Assembly: GCA_029718625.1 (NCBI GenBank)
Contig: CM056377.1
Location: forward strand, 104,110,585 to 104,174,584
DNA from: Synaphobranchus kaupii
Lineage: Eukaryota; Chordata; Actinopteri; Anguilliformes; Synaphobranchidae
Reading direction: 5' to 3'
Length of the DNA stretch: 64,000 nucleotides
Under the pieces are notes generated by a model. The model did no database searches and was not told where the DNA came from. It saw nothing but the letters and a program-made list of their open reading frames with translations. Below are positions 11,541 through 26,000 of the stretch, piece by piece (position 1 is the stretch's first letter; each line of letters begins with the position of its first letter). The translations under genes were made by a program, and so were the position numbers.

Positions 11541-13551
11541 GGTAACGACAAAGTTTTGCAAAAGCAAGCCGAGCAAACGCAACAAGCGATAATTATCGCC
11601 GAGTTAAACTTTGTGCCAGATACACTGAAGGGAAAGGACAGTTGCTTTATTAGGAGATTTGATAACGGAGATATAGGCTTTGTACAAGAGGAAACAGTTG
11701 TTGAGAGTATGTTTCCTCAGTGCGAGGCTTCCGTGCATATAAACACTAGGCGGTGGGACATTCAGTGCAGTGAGGACTTGAGGCTTAGGGGTCGAGTTAA
11801 TGAGGAACTCTTGGGGGTCTCGGTTCAAAGAGAAACGCAGGAAAGAGGGAGCGACAGTGACGAGATGAGCAGTTTTAATAAGCAAGAGCTCAATTTCACC
11901 AGACAAGTGCGACCTGGGTCATGTGGGAGATCACAGGGGCAGAAAAAACACCCATTACCAATTCCGCGGCAGCATTCTGGAGGAGATTCTATAGGATTTG
12001 GGATGTGTGAAAATCATGTTTTAAAGTGCAGAATGATCTGCGCAGATATGGGGGCGCGTAAATTCGCAGATGGTCAGCATCCAGTTTTAAAAAACAGCGA
12101 AACAAATGCAGGCTGTAAAAAAGATCTGAAGATCCGTTGCGACGAAACTGATTTCTGCTTCCAATCCGAACATAATCTACGATTCATGGAAACGTTGAGG
12201 GATATAAAAGACACGAGTGTGCGGACTGACCGCAAGCAAGTATTTGAAACAAATGCTATTACTAATGGGACACAAATGTATCAGTTTGGTGCGCCTTACG
12301 AACGTCATAAAACCGACACTGATCATGTAGAGGAACACGTTTTGATAAGAAATATAGAAAGTTATGGTAATGCTTCGGAGCATCAAAGAGAATACAAAGT
12401 CAGTAATCTACAAAGTCCAACTTTTTTCCCCACAGAGTTAGAAATATGTGACGTCAACGTGGCGTCTCGTTATGTAGGCTTCAGAGAAGGAGCACAACGC
12501 CACAATTCATTAGACAGTGAGGACGACGATTACTATGATAACGAAATTCTTCCGTTTTATGAATCTGATTATCAAAACCTTGATATAAATGACGGGAAAT
12601 CATCCGATCAAGTCGATATCGCAAATTCTGAGGTTACAGATACTCAAGACAATTTTAAAAGGGGTATAAATGATAGTGCCTTAGAAACAGACAGATTGAG
12701 GACCCAGCTAAAAGAAGCGTATTATCTGCTAATAAATGCAATGCATGATATTAGTTTTGATAGTCAGGTCAGTGTCAACGGATTTGTCGACAAGGCGAGC
12801 AATTCCAGTCACTCACAGGACAGTGTCTGCTCGCAGTCCTCTGCCAAGGTCATAGATAGTGATGCGTGGTCTTCTGGAGAAAACAGTCCCCAACAGGTGT
12901 CCGACACTGATGCCGTACCACAGAATACCTGCGAAAAGCATGAACTTTGCGCCAATAACTTTCTAATAAGCAAGAGCTCTGAAAACTTGTCGGACACAAA
13001 AATAAGGCCAATTTTACAACGGTCTGTTAGTGACGGCGCGATTAAGTACCCAGAAGCGCATTCGCCAGGCCTCAAAAGCCTTGGTTCCACAATTTGTTTT
13101 GTCGGCAAAAACGGCAATGAATTGAACAATCTAGTTGGAGCCGGCAGCCAAGAGAAACAGCTTGCATACGATGGCGTGAGCAGTGACGATCTGCTTCAAG
13201 ACAATGGAGATGACGGGCTACTGAATGAAAGCAGTGGCTCTGTAAATAGTCTGACAGGTTCGTCCGATAATGCAGAAACTCAGGGCAACAGAGAAGATTT
13301 CTCTGGGGCCAGGGCGGTCTCTGCCAGGCCCCATGGGGTGACGGTCAACAAGATGCAGGAGTGGATGCACAAAGGACGCATGCTGTCCTCAGAAATGAAG
13401 CAGCGCATCACGGGGTCTTCGCTCCGTGCCCATGGTCCGTCTAGTTTACGGTCTGGCCACGGGGTTTCAAACAGGACAAAAGCTGCGACCCAGATGACCA
13501 GAGTTCAAGGAAGCAAAAGTGTGGCTCCCTGCCGGGGAGCTCAGCAGTCAG
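11432..13551 (+). CDS. SYDE2: SYDE2 exon 1 (start exon, with apparent +1 frameshift)
   Basis: The ATG at 11432 has G at -3 and G at +4 and opens with [20 protein letters not shown], a basic start that looks genuine. That frame stops at about 11542. The rest of the exon is open in the frame one base later, reading [11 protein letters not shown] onward to the splice donor. Dropping one G from the six-G run at 11528-11533 joins them. Without that, the first in-frame ATG is 11526, in a weak context (C at -3). The remaining 670 or so residues have few known features: Ser/Asp/Asn-rich, with an acidic patch [11 protein letters not shown]. The exon ends CAG|GTAGGC after one base of a codon. The frame runs on to a stop at 13704-13706, which is intronic. 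Confidence 0.88.
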
Positions 13552-16500
13552 GTAGGCACGTCGCAAGGCGTGGCAACTGGATACATTTCTCTGGGACCCT
13601 CGAATGCTGTCATTCCCCATTAAAAGACTCAACTGATGGTTCTTCCAAATGCAAAGCAAAGGGATGGAATGCCACAACTCTTTGCTTTCCTCGCGACTCC
13701 TTCTAACTGGTGGCGGGTCTTTCTTCACACTCATTCAAGTTCATTTAACATTTTTTAGCTAGTAGCACGGTGGGGGTTACAATTTTAGCAGATTAACTAC
13801 TAACACACTTATTAGTTCTATTTTGGTGAAGGTATGGTCATGTGTATTGAAAAATTACATTTTAATATTTTATTGTGCTTTTCAATGTTTGCAAACACTT
13901 GTATCATGAAACAAGAGTATAATTTCCATTATTAATGGTTGTTTTAAGAAAATAGACAATGCATATTAATGTATAAAATGTAGTCCTATTACTGAAATCT
14001 GGAAGTGTCAATGCAATACAAGTAACGCTTGCAAAATAATCTAAGACAACCAATAGTCACTTGTATAGCTTGTGAAACAAAATATATAATTGGTAAGATC
14101 TGGAAAAAAAATGATAATGTGCTCTACACATTATGTTGTCGATCTTAATGTTAACAACTTGCAGCTATCCTCTTTTGTTGGTGTTGTTACCCAGAGAATT
14201 GAGTACGATTTTAGTCAATATTCAATATTCCCTGCACACACTTGTTTTCACTATCTGAGTCAGTGCAACAGACGGATTGGCCTGTGGAGTGTGGCGGAAG
14301 CACTGTTTATTTGTTCAGCGAGGGCAGCTGTTGGCCTGGCTGACAGGCCGGCGGCTGTGTTTCACCATTCCTTTCACTGACACCTCTGTCTCAATTTCTC
14401 ACAACACATGAAATGTTCTGCTCAAACCTATTTGTTTGTCGGAGGCAGGGGGGTGGGGGGCAGGTTCCTTGAAGGAAACCTGCTGCGGTGTAACATTATG
14501 GATGTTTCTGTGTAAGCATTACTTAGGACTTTGAACTGGCCCATGTAGGCTCTGTTGTTTGGGGCTTGAGGTGGGGGCTGGGCAAGAATGGGCAAACACT
14601 AGTACTACTGTTAGATTTGCCCTAGTCTCCTGGAGACCTGTGTTTAAAAGACCTCTGAGTGCATGTTTTGAATGCCACTCCTGTTGCCTAACTTGTTTGT
14701 GCACTAGTCCTTAATTCTTCGCAATGAATTAATGAAATAGTGAGTGATTAAGTATTTATGAAGGTCAGATCTCAGATTATACTGCCAAGAGCTCACTACA
14801 AAGAACAGTTTTTAAAGCTGTGTCTCAAATCTGTCGTGAATTACAACTGCAGACTAAGCGTTCAGGTTTTTATGGTTTTATGTTAATGTGCTTGCTTCTG
14901 TGTATGTGCATGCCTGTGCCTTAATGTGCTCTGCTGATTTCAAGTATTTTGCTTTATTTTGAGTATTTATTGTATTTTGAAAAGACTTGAAGTCATTATT
15001 TAGGCCACACGGTTTACCATTGAAGAGAACTAGGCCTATATAAATCTTTATGCATGTGAGAAAATCATATAATTTTTGTTATAGGTCTTGACTTTTGCCT
15101 AATTGTTGGCATTGTTAATTATTTTCCTATGTTTATCTTTGATATTTCGATACAGCTTTGTGTGAGCCTTCTGTAAATATTTACAAGAGAATGTATAATG
15201 CAGTGATGCTGTTGTTACGTTGTCAAGTGAATGGTGTCCTTTGGGTGGAGAAGTTATTTGCTAGAGGCGACAAGGTGTGTGTGCGCAGTGCCAACCAAGG
15301 TGTCTCCCGTTGTTGGCCTGCAGATCAGTTTGGACCATGGTATTTTGTTTGTGTCACTTAGGGGTCACAAGCAAAGGAATGGGGCTTAGCCTACATAAAA
15401 TCTTCTGTGAGCATACAGTGGGGTTTCAGCCACAGGGGAGTCGAGACATTGTTGTTTGAAGCCTTTATTCTCTTTCTGTCACACTTCTTCAGTGTCTGTT
15501 TGGGAATTTTGACTAACAAGTGTTCTAGTTGTTAACTGGTATTTGCATGATGTGCTCATTCAGTTGCTTCCTTGATAAGGACCAGTATTGATTGGCATGT
15601 CTTTTTGTGCTTGTTTAGGTAAAACGGCATAACCGTATTTGACCTAGTATAGGCCTTACATCGTTTAAAGTGCTATTTTTGCAGTTCAGGGAAACTTTGT
15701 TGTGCGTAGGCTGTGAATAATCACATGCTGATTCTTGCAATTGTAAAAGGTGGTCCCCTACTTTGTATTTTTTTAAAATATAAGATAAAGCATCCGAAGG
15801 TTGTCCTTGAAATTCCTTGAAAACATTTACTCTAAGTTTCCAAATGTCCCACTATCCTTGAGCAGTATTGGAACACCCCAACATGGGCAAATTATTAGCA
15901 TACTTTTTTTATCGCAAGAAAATTAAACCCATCCTTCTTTGGTTATGAGTTTAAAGTGTTTTACCCCCAAATCACATGTTCAAAGAAATCCAGTTTTGTC
16001 ATAATCTGACTACTGAAACATTACATAGTAATTTGTGAAATTCATGTAGGCCTGTTTATCCTCAAGAGTAATTGAAAAGGAGTAGAAAGTGGGAAACATT
16101 TATGAGCAGGAGCCGTGTTTGTGGTAGGTAGAGTGTGCTTGGATAGATTTTACATCCCAGATGCATTCTAATAACATACGTTATTATAAACACTGATCTT
16201 TGACTGCATTTGTTAATGTAATTCAATTTGTTACAGATGCCAGAGTCTCTGGCTCCATACTGATTCTGACTTTTCTAGCAGTTTGCTTTTCATTACTGGT
16301 GCCTTTTTTAGTAGTTTTATTGAGGTGCGGTGCTTGGTGTTTATAAAGTGCCAGATCTTATTACTGCACTGCAATGTTTTTTAATAAACACACAGTTCTG
16401 TCTCAGGGTACAATGCTTCCTCTTGTTGAAAGGTGCCTCAGTAATGTATTTACAGGTTCCTGGTACTGCTGAGGAGATATCAGATGATGATTGCACTAAC

Positions 16501-19500
16501 CAGTGCTCCAGACTGTATAATATACATGCTTAAATATGATACTTTGATAGTCTGTGCCAGACAGGCTTCAGCTTATCGTTTTAGAATCTCTGTACCCTTT
16601 TCCTGTTTTGTTTAGTGAAAGATACAAAACAGACAAAAAGATAGGTTTGGGAACAATTTAAAAAGTGTCTTTTATTATAAAAGCTGCTCTTTTATTTAAT
16701 TTGTATCTAAGTCATAGTTTGAAACAATGTCTCACCCTGTAATGGTACAACAGAGACATGTGGCTGAAGAAAGGCTGACTTTGACTTGGACTCCTTCACA
16801 CATACTGGCCAGTTATTTACTCAGGCCATCTGTTACGCAGAGGGTATATGCATGAGATAGGAAGGAGGCTTTCTCCCTCCTGAGAAATATGGCCAGAGTT
16901 CAGTGTGATTTGGTCCTGCAGCATTGGGGCCCATCACTGGAATCTCATGCCAGGCGATTGCACACTGTTTACACAGCGTTCGGCCTGTTCAACTTATGGT
17001 GCACTTTCTGACATGCAGGGTCCCTCTCCGGAGATTACCAGGGGGAAGTGACGCAGCAAAATTTGTGCATTGTTGATATTTGACATTTTGTACTGATCCC
17101 TGGCGCTTGCACACAAACCATTTTAAAATTCCCGACCCTGAGTACTCCTGTGCAAAAGTCTTGAGTTGAATCCTGAATCATAACATGGCTAGAGTAGGGG
17201 AGGAGGCAGCACAGCAGGATAACATAGGCTTATGTTGTCACAGAAATTGCAGATTAGTTCCTTTGATTGGCCTACAGTTTCACATTTTATAATCATCACA
17301 TGTGCATTTGGAATACATTTTTGAAATGCAGAGACAAAGTGTAGGCTATATCATTTAAATGATTTTACTGAATTAAGATCTATATATCTATGCACATTTG
17401 TAACAACAAAATATCCTTTACAAAGCACATGTACAAAATTAACACAAGTAAACAGTACAGCCGTATTTTACTCTTCACATGATTTATTGTGCCATAAGAG
17501 ATTACTCACTGGTTATTGATAGAAACTGCCACAATTGTATGAGGGACCTTACAGTTGTGGTTCACCAGCAGTGAGCTCTGGTTTGTTGGAGAAATATTCT
17601 TGCACTTTGGGGATAAGCGGAAATGTAGTAATTGATCAGAAATTAAATTGCTCAGTACCTACTGATTTTAGTGGACATTTGAAGTTATGGGTGAACACAT
17701 TCTAAATCAGCACACAAGTTCCAATATTCTTTCTACCCCCTTTTTAAGTCCTATCAGTCAATTTATTAGAAAGAACAGGAAGAGGGTCTTGCCTCATTTT
17801 GTGTTTTAAACACAGTATGGCACGCTATACATTTGGCTCTGAATTTTGAAATATTCTAAAATGCTGTTGCATGGTGCGTGCTGGATTTAAAGTGACATGC
17901 TTCCTGATTTTATATAGCTCTGTCCCTGCTGGTATGGTATGTGGCAGTATGGAGGAAATTGTGCCGTTTTATTTGTAATGGCTTTATAAAAATATTTCAA
18001 AAATTGGTATAACTATATCTTCTTTATACTTTATGCTGAGGACTCTCTGAATACAGTCTGTGACGTCTACTCTGCTAATGTGGTGTAAGCATATGCAATC
18101 AGAATCAACTTTTAAAAAATCTTAATGTACGTATAACCTGCATGAATAAAATATGTTAGTGCTCGGTTTTGTTTAAATTGTTTATTTATTTTATTTTGTT
18201 GATGGAAAAACTATATTTTTCCAGTACCTGTTTTACACCAGCTCTAGTGTATCCTCGAACAAATCCTAAATTGCATTTTTTTTTGAAGGCCTACAGTAAT
18301 TAAGTTTTAAATAATTTTCAGTTTTCCGGATCTGATATGACAAGTTGTTTTAGGCTTTTATTTTTTTTAGTTTATTTCATATTAATTTGGAGAGGGGGAG
18401 TTCTCTGTCAGGTCAGGTAGAAAGTAGACCATTAGATTTACTCATGAATGTGTTTATCTGATTCTGAAGGCGAAAATAGGGGAGATGATTGTAAATCTTT
18501 TGCTACAAGCTGGAATGTTGAGCGTGTGAGAGCATGCTTCGGCTGTATTATGAAAGACCCCCTTAAAGGTATGCACTTCCTGTTAACAGAGTGCAATGCA
18601 ACACAAGTAGATTAACACTGAACAAAATTGCAGGAATTCATAATTATAAGAAATTATAAGAAATCAATGCTGGGTTTTTTGATAAAAGTTTTTTCTGTAG
18701 CTTGGAAGCCTTGTAGTGTAGTGCAGTTTTTATATTCAAATCATAAGAGAATGTTTGCCATTATTGTCTCCAGTGTACTGTGATTGGAGTACATTGGAGA
18801 ATTGCATGCCTAGTACATCATTTGGCATTTATGGGTACATTGAAAACGCGTACACACACACGCACAGAGCTAATGACAGTTATAGATATGCACGGGTATG
18901 GCTAAAAGTTTGCTTTAGGAATCAGAATGGGTTGTTTCCTTAAAACGTTTGACTTGCTTCTGCATCGGAAGAAACCATAGCTGTAGTTAATCAGGGAATT
19001 TATCTGTAAAAATATATTCTTTTAAATTAGAACACTAATGCCAGTTGAAAAGCAGCAGCCAAGCAGAAAAACATATGCTTTTCATAAATGTACCCTAAAG
19101 TAGGCATTGCATAAAACACACATACTTGATACCCATTTCCTACATAGCATTAGTTTTATTGTGCAGATAAAACGCAGTCACTTGAGATGGCGCTTCATAA
19201 TTGTGTAGAGTGTTAATTAAAATCAGTGTGCCCCCCTCCCCCCCACACCAAAATGCATTTGTTGTGTAAGTGAAAATGTTCTTTGTAGTCTGTAATTTGG
19301 AGACTGCAGCTATGGTTTTGTTAAATCTGTTTCCGCGTGGAAAAGTAACTTGTCATTAACATGTTATGGAACTAGACTGGGAGAACGTGTACCTCAAAAC
19401 GATCTTTAATGTGACCCCTGAAGCATGTTGGATCAGGATCCTTCAAGGATCCTTGCTTCTTTGAATTCTTTTTGAACGCAGATGTTATTGTTGATGTCTA

Positions 19501-22500
19501 AACCTTTTATGCATTTTGAAAGCCTTGGCCTGCCCTGAGATGTAGGCTAAAAGATATTTCAGTATCTCCTCGCATGCTTTTTTCCTTGAAAGTTAATGTT
19601 GAAAGTCAAAAGCTCATTATTATAGAGCTCTTTCCTTTCAAATAAGGGGATAAATCAGTGTGTGTTTGTTAATCACGCTATCCAGATTAAATTCAGTAAC
19701 AGCTATTGTAAGTTCTATTTCATGTAGGCATATAAAGATTTTGCAAGACAGTCTTGTATCAGATATGTGCTTGTCTTTGAATCTGAACAGTTAAAGCAGG
19801 CAGGTGTGTTTTAAAAAAAAAGATTTAGCCACGATGAACAGTCCTCACTGCACCTTATCTTCGGCGTTCCCTTGCATACTGATAAAGGACACTGCAGAAA
19901 CATGCCCACTGTGTCCTGATTCCACTCTATATATAAAATACTACATTCATTGCAGCTTTGCCATATTACTTTTTCTACATTGCTTATTTACAAACTCAAA
20001 ATGCTAGGAGTATGTTTAGCTTTCTCTTTATTGTTACAGCTGCCATTTCAGTATTTTAAATTTTTAAAACTGTGATAAAGCATATGTACTTTCCCACAGC
20101 TGAGAGCACTCCCTGTGTGACCTCAGTTATTTCTGAATACGCACATTACCCGAGGATGGAAGTCATCCACATTTAATTTGCTGGTGTGGCTTGCCAAGGG
20201 CTTGCAACATATAATTAAAAGTTTGTGCTTGGTCAAAGTAGATCAGAACAAAACAAAACCAATTGCGGTCAAACTTCTCACATGTGAGTGAGATGCATTT
20301 TTCTAACTGCTATAGTAAAGACAGGAAAATGTCTCTCGTGGTAGGGGAAACTACTAGGAATTAAAACAGAAATTTTTAGTTGGATCTTTTTTAAAACTTA
20401 TATTCTTAGATATTGAGGATAAAGCCACAGCATAATTTGTCTGTGATATGGAGTATGTGTGAGTGAACAAAAGAGAGAGATATGCCTTTCTAACTTAGTT
20501 ATGCTATAATGTTACACGGACATGTAGCTCAATTTCATTGCAAATCACTATCCGTTATACCATATATGTTTCATGATACAATTGTGATCTATAAGCCAGT
20601 GAAGCACATAATTATCCTTCCAGGCATATACTAAAGAAATCTGCTTGTAAGACATTATTACAGTGTGATTTGAGGAATAATGGAGGGGCATCTTGATTTG
20701 AGTAAAATAGTTCCCTTTAACAGTCTGTGGCTGTTATTTGTCTGTAAAGCAGTGTTATCGATTGGTATGGCCTGGATGTCCCTATGTGCTTCTCAAGTTT
20801 ATATGAAATGTATAATATATCCCGATGATCATCTTGGTAGCTGAAAGAGCTTAGAGCTGAAGAAGTGTGGCTGGGACACTCATGTTTCTGTATTTCCTTG
20901 CAGCCCTGATTGAAAATGTCCAAAGCTCCTTCACAACGACCAGGGAGTTGAGAGTCAGCACATTTAGTGAGTCCCGGCCCCCCCTCAACACCATTACCGT
21001 CTCCAAGAAGCGCAACTGGCTTCAGCAGAGCTCCTGGAAGGATGGCCTGGCTACCATGGGGGCAGTGGAGGACCACGGCCAGGCGGCCAGTCCCCACGGC
21101 CCCCGCTCTGAGGGCCGCAGGCTGGCTCCCCCCGTAGGCTTGGTCGGCCACTGCAAGCCCCTGCGTCTGCACCTGTCTCACGTCACCGTCACCCACGCCA
21201 GGACCGCCGCCCAGCCCCGGGCCGTGGACCCGGCCGAGGAGAACGACGCGGACGACGAGGGAGAGATCTGGTACAACCCCATCCCCGAGGACGAGGAGCC
21301 GGAGCCGGCACACCACGGCGTCGCGGCACGGCTGCAGGTCCCCTCAGCGCCAGAACATCTGGCCCCCCAGAGGAAAACCAGCAGCGGGGACTGTGGACAG
21401 GCTCATGGGGTGTCTCCCTCTGGTCTGGAGGGTGCAGGGGAATGTCAGGGCTGCCCTGGCAGTGAGGCAAGTCACGCAAATAGCACACATTCCATGGAGC
21501 CTGTACAGCTGCACAGGCAGATGTTCGCGTGCAAGCCTGCAGACGTAAACCCAGCACCCAAGGCCACAGCTTCAGGTACAGTCCGTCTCCTCAGACATCA
21601 GTTTAGGAAAACTGTCTGCTGGCGGTCGTCATCAGCAAGCATTTCTTAATGCAAATAACAAAACCTCAGTGTCCTTTAATCTTAGTTGTAGATGGCTATA
21701 TGTAATAAAAGCATTGCCTCGTCACTTAAGAGCAGGCAACATTTTTATTGATCGATTAAGGTCAGCTACTTTCCACTGTTCCTTTTAAGCACGGTGTCCT
21801 ATTTACTCTTTATCCTGGTACGTAACGCAGGTGGTTGGGCACGTACACCAAACCATCATAATATGTTTATAAAAGCCTTTTTGTTTGTCAAATGAATCAC
21901 AACTATCTCTATTTGTAATCTTGACTCAGTGGAGGAGATGGGCCCAGAATTGAGCTCTCTTCCAGAGCGCTGCAGACTTGAACTCAGGGTGGCCTAATAG
22001 ACTCACTCATTCACAAATGTGGCTACTCCTGGTGAGAGAGAACTCACAAGGGGCATTATTGTCACCCTGCCGGCCAGTCTACAGAAGTGGCGTAATGCTA
22101 AAGCTCCCTTTGCATGGAGATGTTAAATCGAAATCCTCTCTTATTGCGGTCAATAAAGATCAATAAAGAACTTATACAACACTGACCCTGCAGCAGGCCA
22201 CTTAATCATCCCCTCATACATCTGATTGGCTACACAATCTCGTCGCATCACCTACCCACTTTGGTTCCCCAGGTCAATAGTGCAAACCTGTTTAGTGAAC
22301 CGACCTAGTTAAATGAAGAGGCATTCATAATGCAGCCGTGAAGGACAAAGGCCAAATTGAATGCTTAGTCGCTGGTCAGAATTATAAAATATTGTATTGT
22401 CGTTCTCGATTATTGTTGAGATTGTGTCACTGTGTGCTGAGATGATGGCACAAACGTCATGTGTAATGAAAGGTAGCACACATCAGTGATAAAACATGCT

Positions 22501-22967
22501 TGTTGTTTATTTTGATGTAGCAACAGCAGCTTTGTAATTTTGACAAATCTCAGAGAACCCATAATTAGAATTTTTGGGGGAAATTACCCATGGCATGCAA
22601 AAGATCTCTATTGTGCACAGAATTGGCATACTTCATCCTTCTCAAGGCTGCCATCTGTTTTTGTTAAAATCATTATCCACGTAAGGGGTAACCAATGATT
22701 TAGTATTTTTCCCTGCTAAATACTTGAGAAGTGCTACACTGAAGAATGACAACATTGAAACAAAGGAATGTGAACCTCTTCAGAAGCAATTTCTGGCTTT
22801 GCTGGGCATCATTGTGAGGAATTTATATTGTGTGCTATTCTGTGAGCTTTATTGGCTTCTCTAGCTCATAGCGAGTGGCTTAGAGATAAGTGAAGGTAAA
22901 TATGTAAGTGAAGCTAAAACTGTATGCACTTTGGGTGACAAACATTCTATGAAGGGTGCATTATAAA

Positions 22968-23003
<36 letters not shown>

Positions 23004-26000
23004 AAATAGAGAGGAACAGAATGTGCTGAGGAAATAAAAATTAGACTAACATTTTAATGCCGCATTAAAAAGTGTTTAGTTTCTCACAAGTTGAAATACA
23101 TTTAAATAAAATGGTATTCACTTTAAAGAATAATTTTGTATTAAGGATTTTTTTAATGCTTTCATCATAAGGTGTATTTAGAAAATGTGTCATCTGAAAG
23201 GTTTTCCACTTTATATTTATTTTTAAACTTATTAGTTTTTTTTTTTTTCATTTTACCTCTACCGTCAAGAAATGTGTGAAGATCCCCACTGACGTCATTT
23301 ACAATGCTCTGCTGGTCAGGGTGTCACTGTGGCAATGACTTTGGCATGAGTGACAGATGGTAAACAAGCAGAGCCTCTTTGATGGGCCACATAGTGGTTT
23401 CTTAGAGAAATCACGTGCTGCCCTTGCCAAGGCCTTTACTGTGGAGGGGTTTACAAGGAGGGATTTGAATTAATGCGCTAAAGATTAAAACAGTGTCTGA
23501 ACTCTCAACAACAAGGATTAAGTAAATTAGTGAATCAATTTGGTCAAGTCAATTAGTTCAAATGATTTTTTCTTAATCTAATTCAATAGTTTTTTTTTAA
23601 TTATTCAAAACCAGCACATGTTTATATGTTGTGCATTACAAAAAAATAAGATTTTTTACTGTTTCTTGTTTAATATTAGTGTACGACACATTTTCTGTGT
23701 TAAATGAGAATCTTTAAGAACTTAGGAAACTTGGAAAACGAATTTATCAAAGGAGATTTTTAGTTCTATTCTTGAATTGGTCATTGTTGACTTTTTGATT
23801 GCTTGTGAGGTTTACCAGTGCCATTCCGTGTACTATTTCAACAAACCCCAGAATTTATTTGATGTCAAAGTCAACAGGCTAGTGGTAGTTCTTAGCCGGT
23901 GCTGTTACGTAACTCGTTGTGCTGTCTTGATGATGAGTCTTGATTGACACGCCGCTGCCTCTCTAAACTAGTTAAAATGCCCGTAATCCTTCAGGATGTA
24001 ATCTGAGTTGACATCCTATGTAAATGTGACTGCAGTGTGCCGGGCAAAGTGATAGTGGTACTCCATGAAATAATAAAGTAAGAACTAATAAACTAAAAAA
24101 AAAAGCCTTAAAATTGCTCAGCAATAACGACATTCTTAGACATAAAAATTATTTCTAGGTAGCTCTTAGTTATTTTTGTTACTAATTCTGTGCAACATTT
24201 TGGTCACCTCAGAAATGGAAGAAAGATGGTCTTGAAACAGCTATTGGCTTCCTACAGAGAAAAACAGTCTATACTAAAAAAAAAAATCAGGCCACGAGGT
24301 ACGGTCTCGTCATTACAGTACTGTGTAGTGTAGGGTTCTATGGGACACAGCAGACACTAAACTGTAAAATGTAAGGAACAGTTTGAGCACCACTTTGATT
24401 AAGACCCCATGATTAGTGCCTCATTCCAGGCGTATCCATGTATCCAAAAACAAAGGGAATCCTCAGTGTTGCCCAGACCCTGAACGGTCAATGGCTTCTT
24501 GTGGAGTCCCAGGTTTCTGCAGAGTGAGCGAGTGCACAAGTGGAGCTCAGTGCAGCAGATTCCAAATTGGAAATGTCTCTTTACTTTGCGGCAATGAAAA
24601 GACTGGGTGTTTTTACAGTTTAAAGTTTAAAGTTATTGTGCTTGCAATGGATTTGGAATATGGAGCAGAGAAAGAACCTGTGCCATTTGGCAGCAGTCTG
24701 ATACCAGCAGTGAGTTAGGCTCAGGTTTCCTTTAGCATGTACCATGCACCATCATTGGGTTAGTCCTCCATGCAACTTGATGCACGCTAGATACATTGAG
24801 TTATGAATGTTGTCAATGCATTATATACAAATGCATGGTTGTTATGGTGAATCGGTAAGGACTGGTTCTAGATGGTGATTTGATTACAGTTCACTGTTTG
24901 AATCAAGGGGCATGCTGGTTGCAGACACACAACAAGTCTGATAAAATAGAAGGGACTTGAGGTTGTGGCAGAGAAAAATAGGCTTTGGCAAGCAGCCATC
25001 TTCTGGCAGTGACAGGCCCTGCATGCCCTCTCATGTGATAGAAGGCATGGAGTTTTTGTAACCTTTGTAAGAGAGCACCAACTGTTGTTGTCCTGTGTTT
25101 CATTGACCTAATATTTTATTTGTCAATTTGCAGTTGCCGTCAGAATTTTCCAGATGTTTATCTTGTCTTTTGTTTAAATGTATGTTATAAAATCAAGGAA
25201 GAACAGAACTTTGGTAACCTTTATTCATACAAATGCTGCTTACTTTCTCTTGTGTTAAAATAAAATATAATCAATAATTTGGGAGGTTGGGTGGAGTGTA
25301 GAATGGGCAGGGCTGAAGGATAGATGAGGCGGTTGGCTCCTTTTTAGTCTCCCTTAATTAGCGGCTCGACCAGCAGCAGTTTCTGCTCCATCAGCACCTG
25401 TCTGTGCCGAGCCTTATTAAGAGCTGTCATGGGCTGTAAACGGGGACTGATGCTTTGTCAGAGGTGTTGCAGGCTGCGCTCCTGACGATTTTGTGGTTGG
25501 GGGTTGGTTGTGGAGAAATGGTTGGGCCTTCTCTGGTTCCAGTGCGTGGAATGCAGCTTTTCACCCTCTGAACCCTGGCTTGGCCCTGAGGGTAGGGTTT
25601 CAACCAGGGTAGTAGAACCTCGGGTAAGGAGTGATGTTTGTCTGCCTTTATGGCCACGGTGTGAAAGATGCTGCAGGCAGGGCAGGGCAGATGTGTTGTC
25701 ACCTCGCGCCCTGGCGGAATATCTCCACTTTCATCATGGAATATCAGCCGAGTAGACTATTTTTGCCTGAAGCTACAAACAATTGTAATCTGAAGTGGCA
25801 AAGGCAGAGCAATTATAATTTTACAATATGTTCGATATTTGTATATATGTTTCGAAAAAGACTACATTTCATAAGGGTGCTTGTCATAAAGGTGCTTACC
25901 CATCCAGGTCTTTTGAAATTAACAGAATTTGACTTGTTTCTGTGTATCATGGAGACGTGCCGCTTTTCATGAAAATATCTATTTATCTGTATTGTTTCTA

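Noticed and set aside
13552..13706. Extension of the exon 1 frame past the donor to a stop
   Set aside because: The GT donor at 13552 and the phase match with exon 2 show this is intron; a truncated isoform is possible but unsupported.
21189..21557. Long minus-strand frames opposite SYDE2 exon 2
   Set aside because: Shadow frames caused by high GC content; the plus-strand frame has correct splice phases and the SYDE motif.
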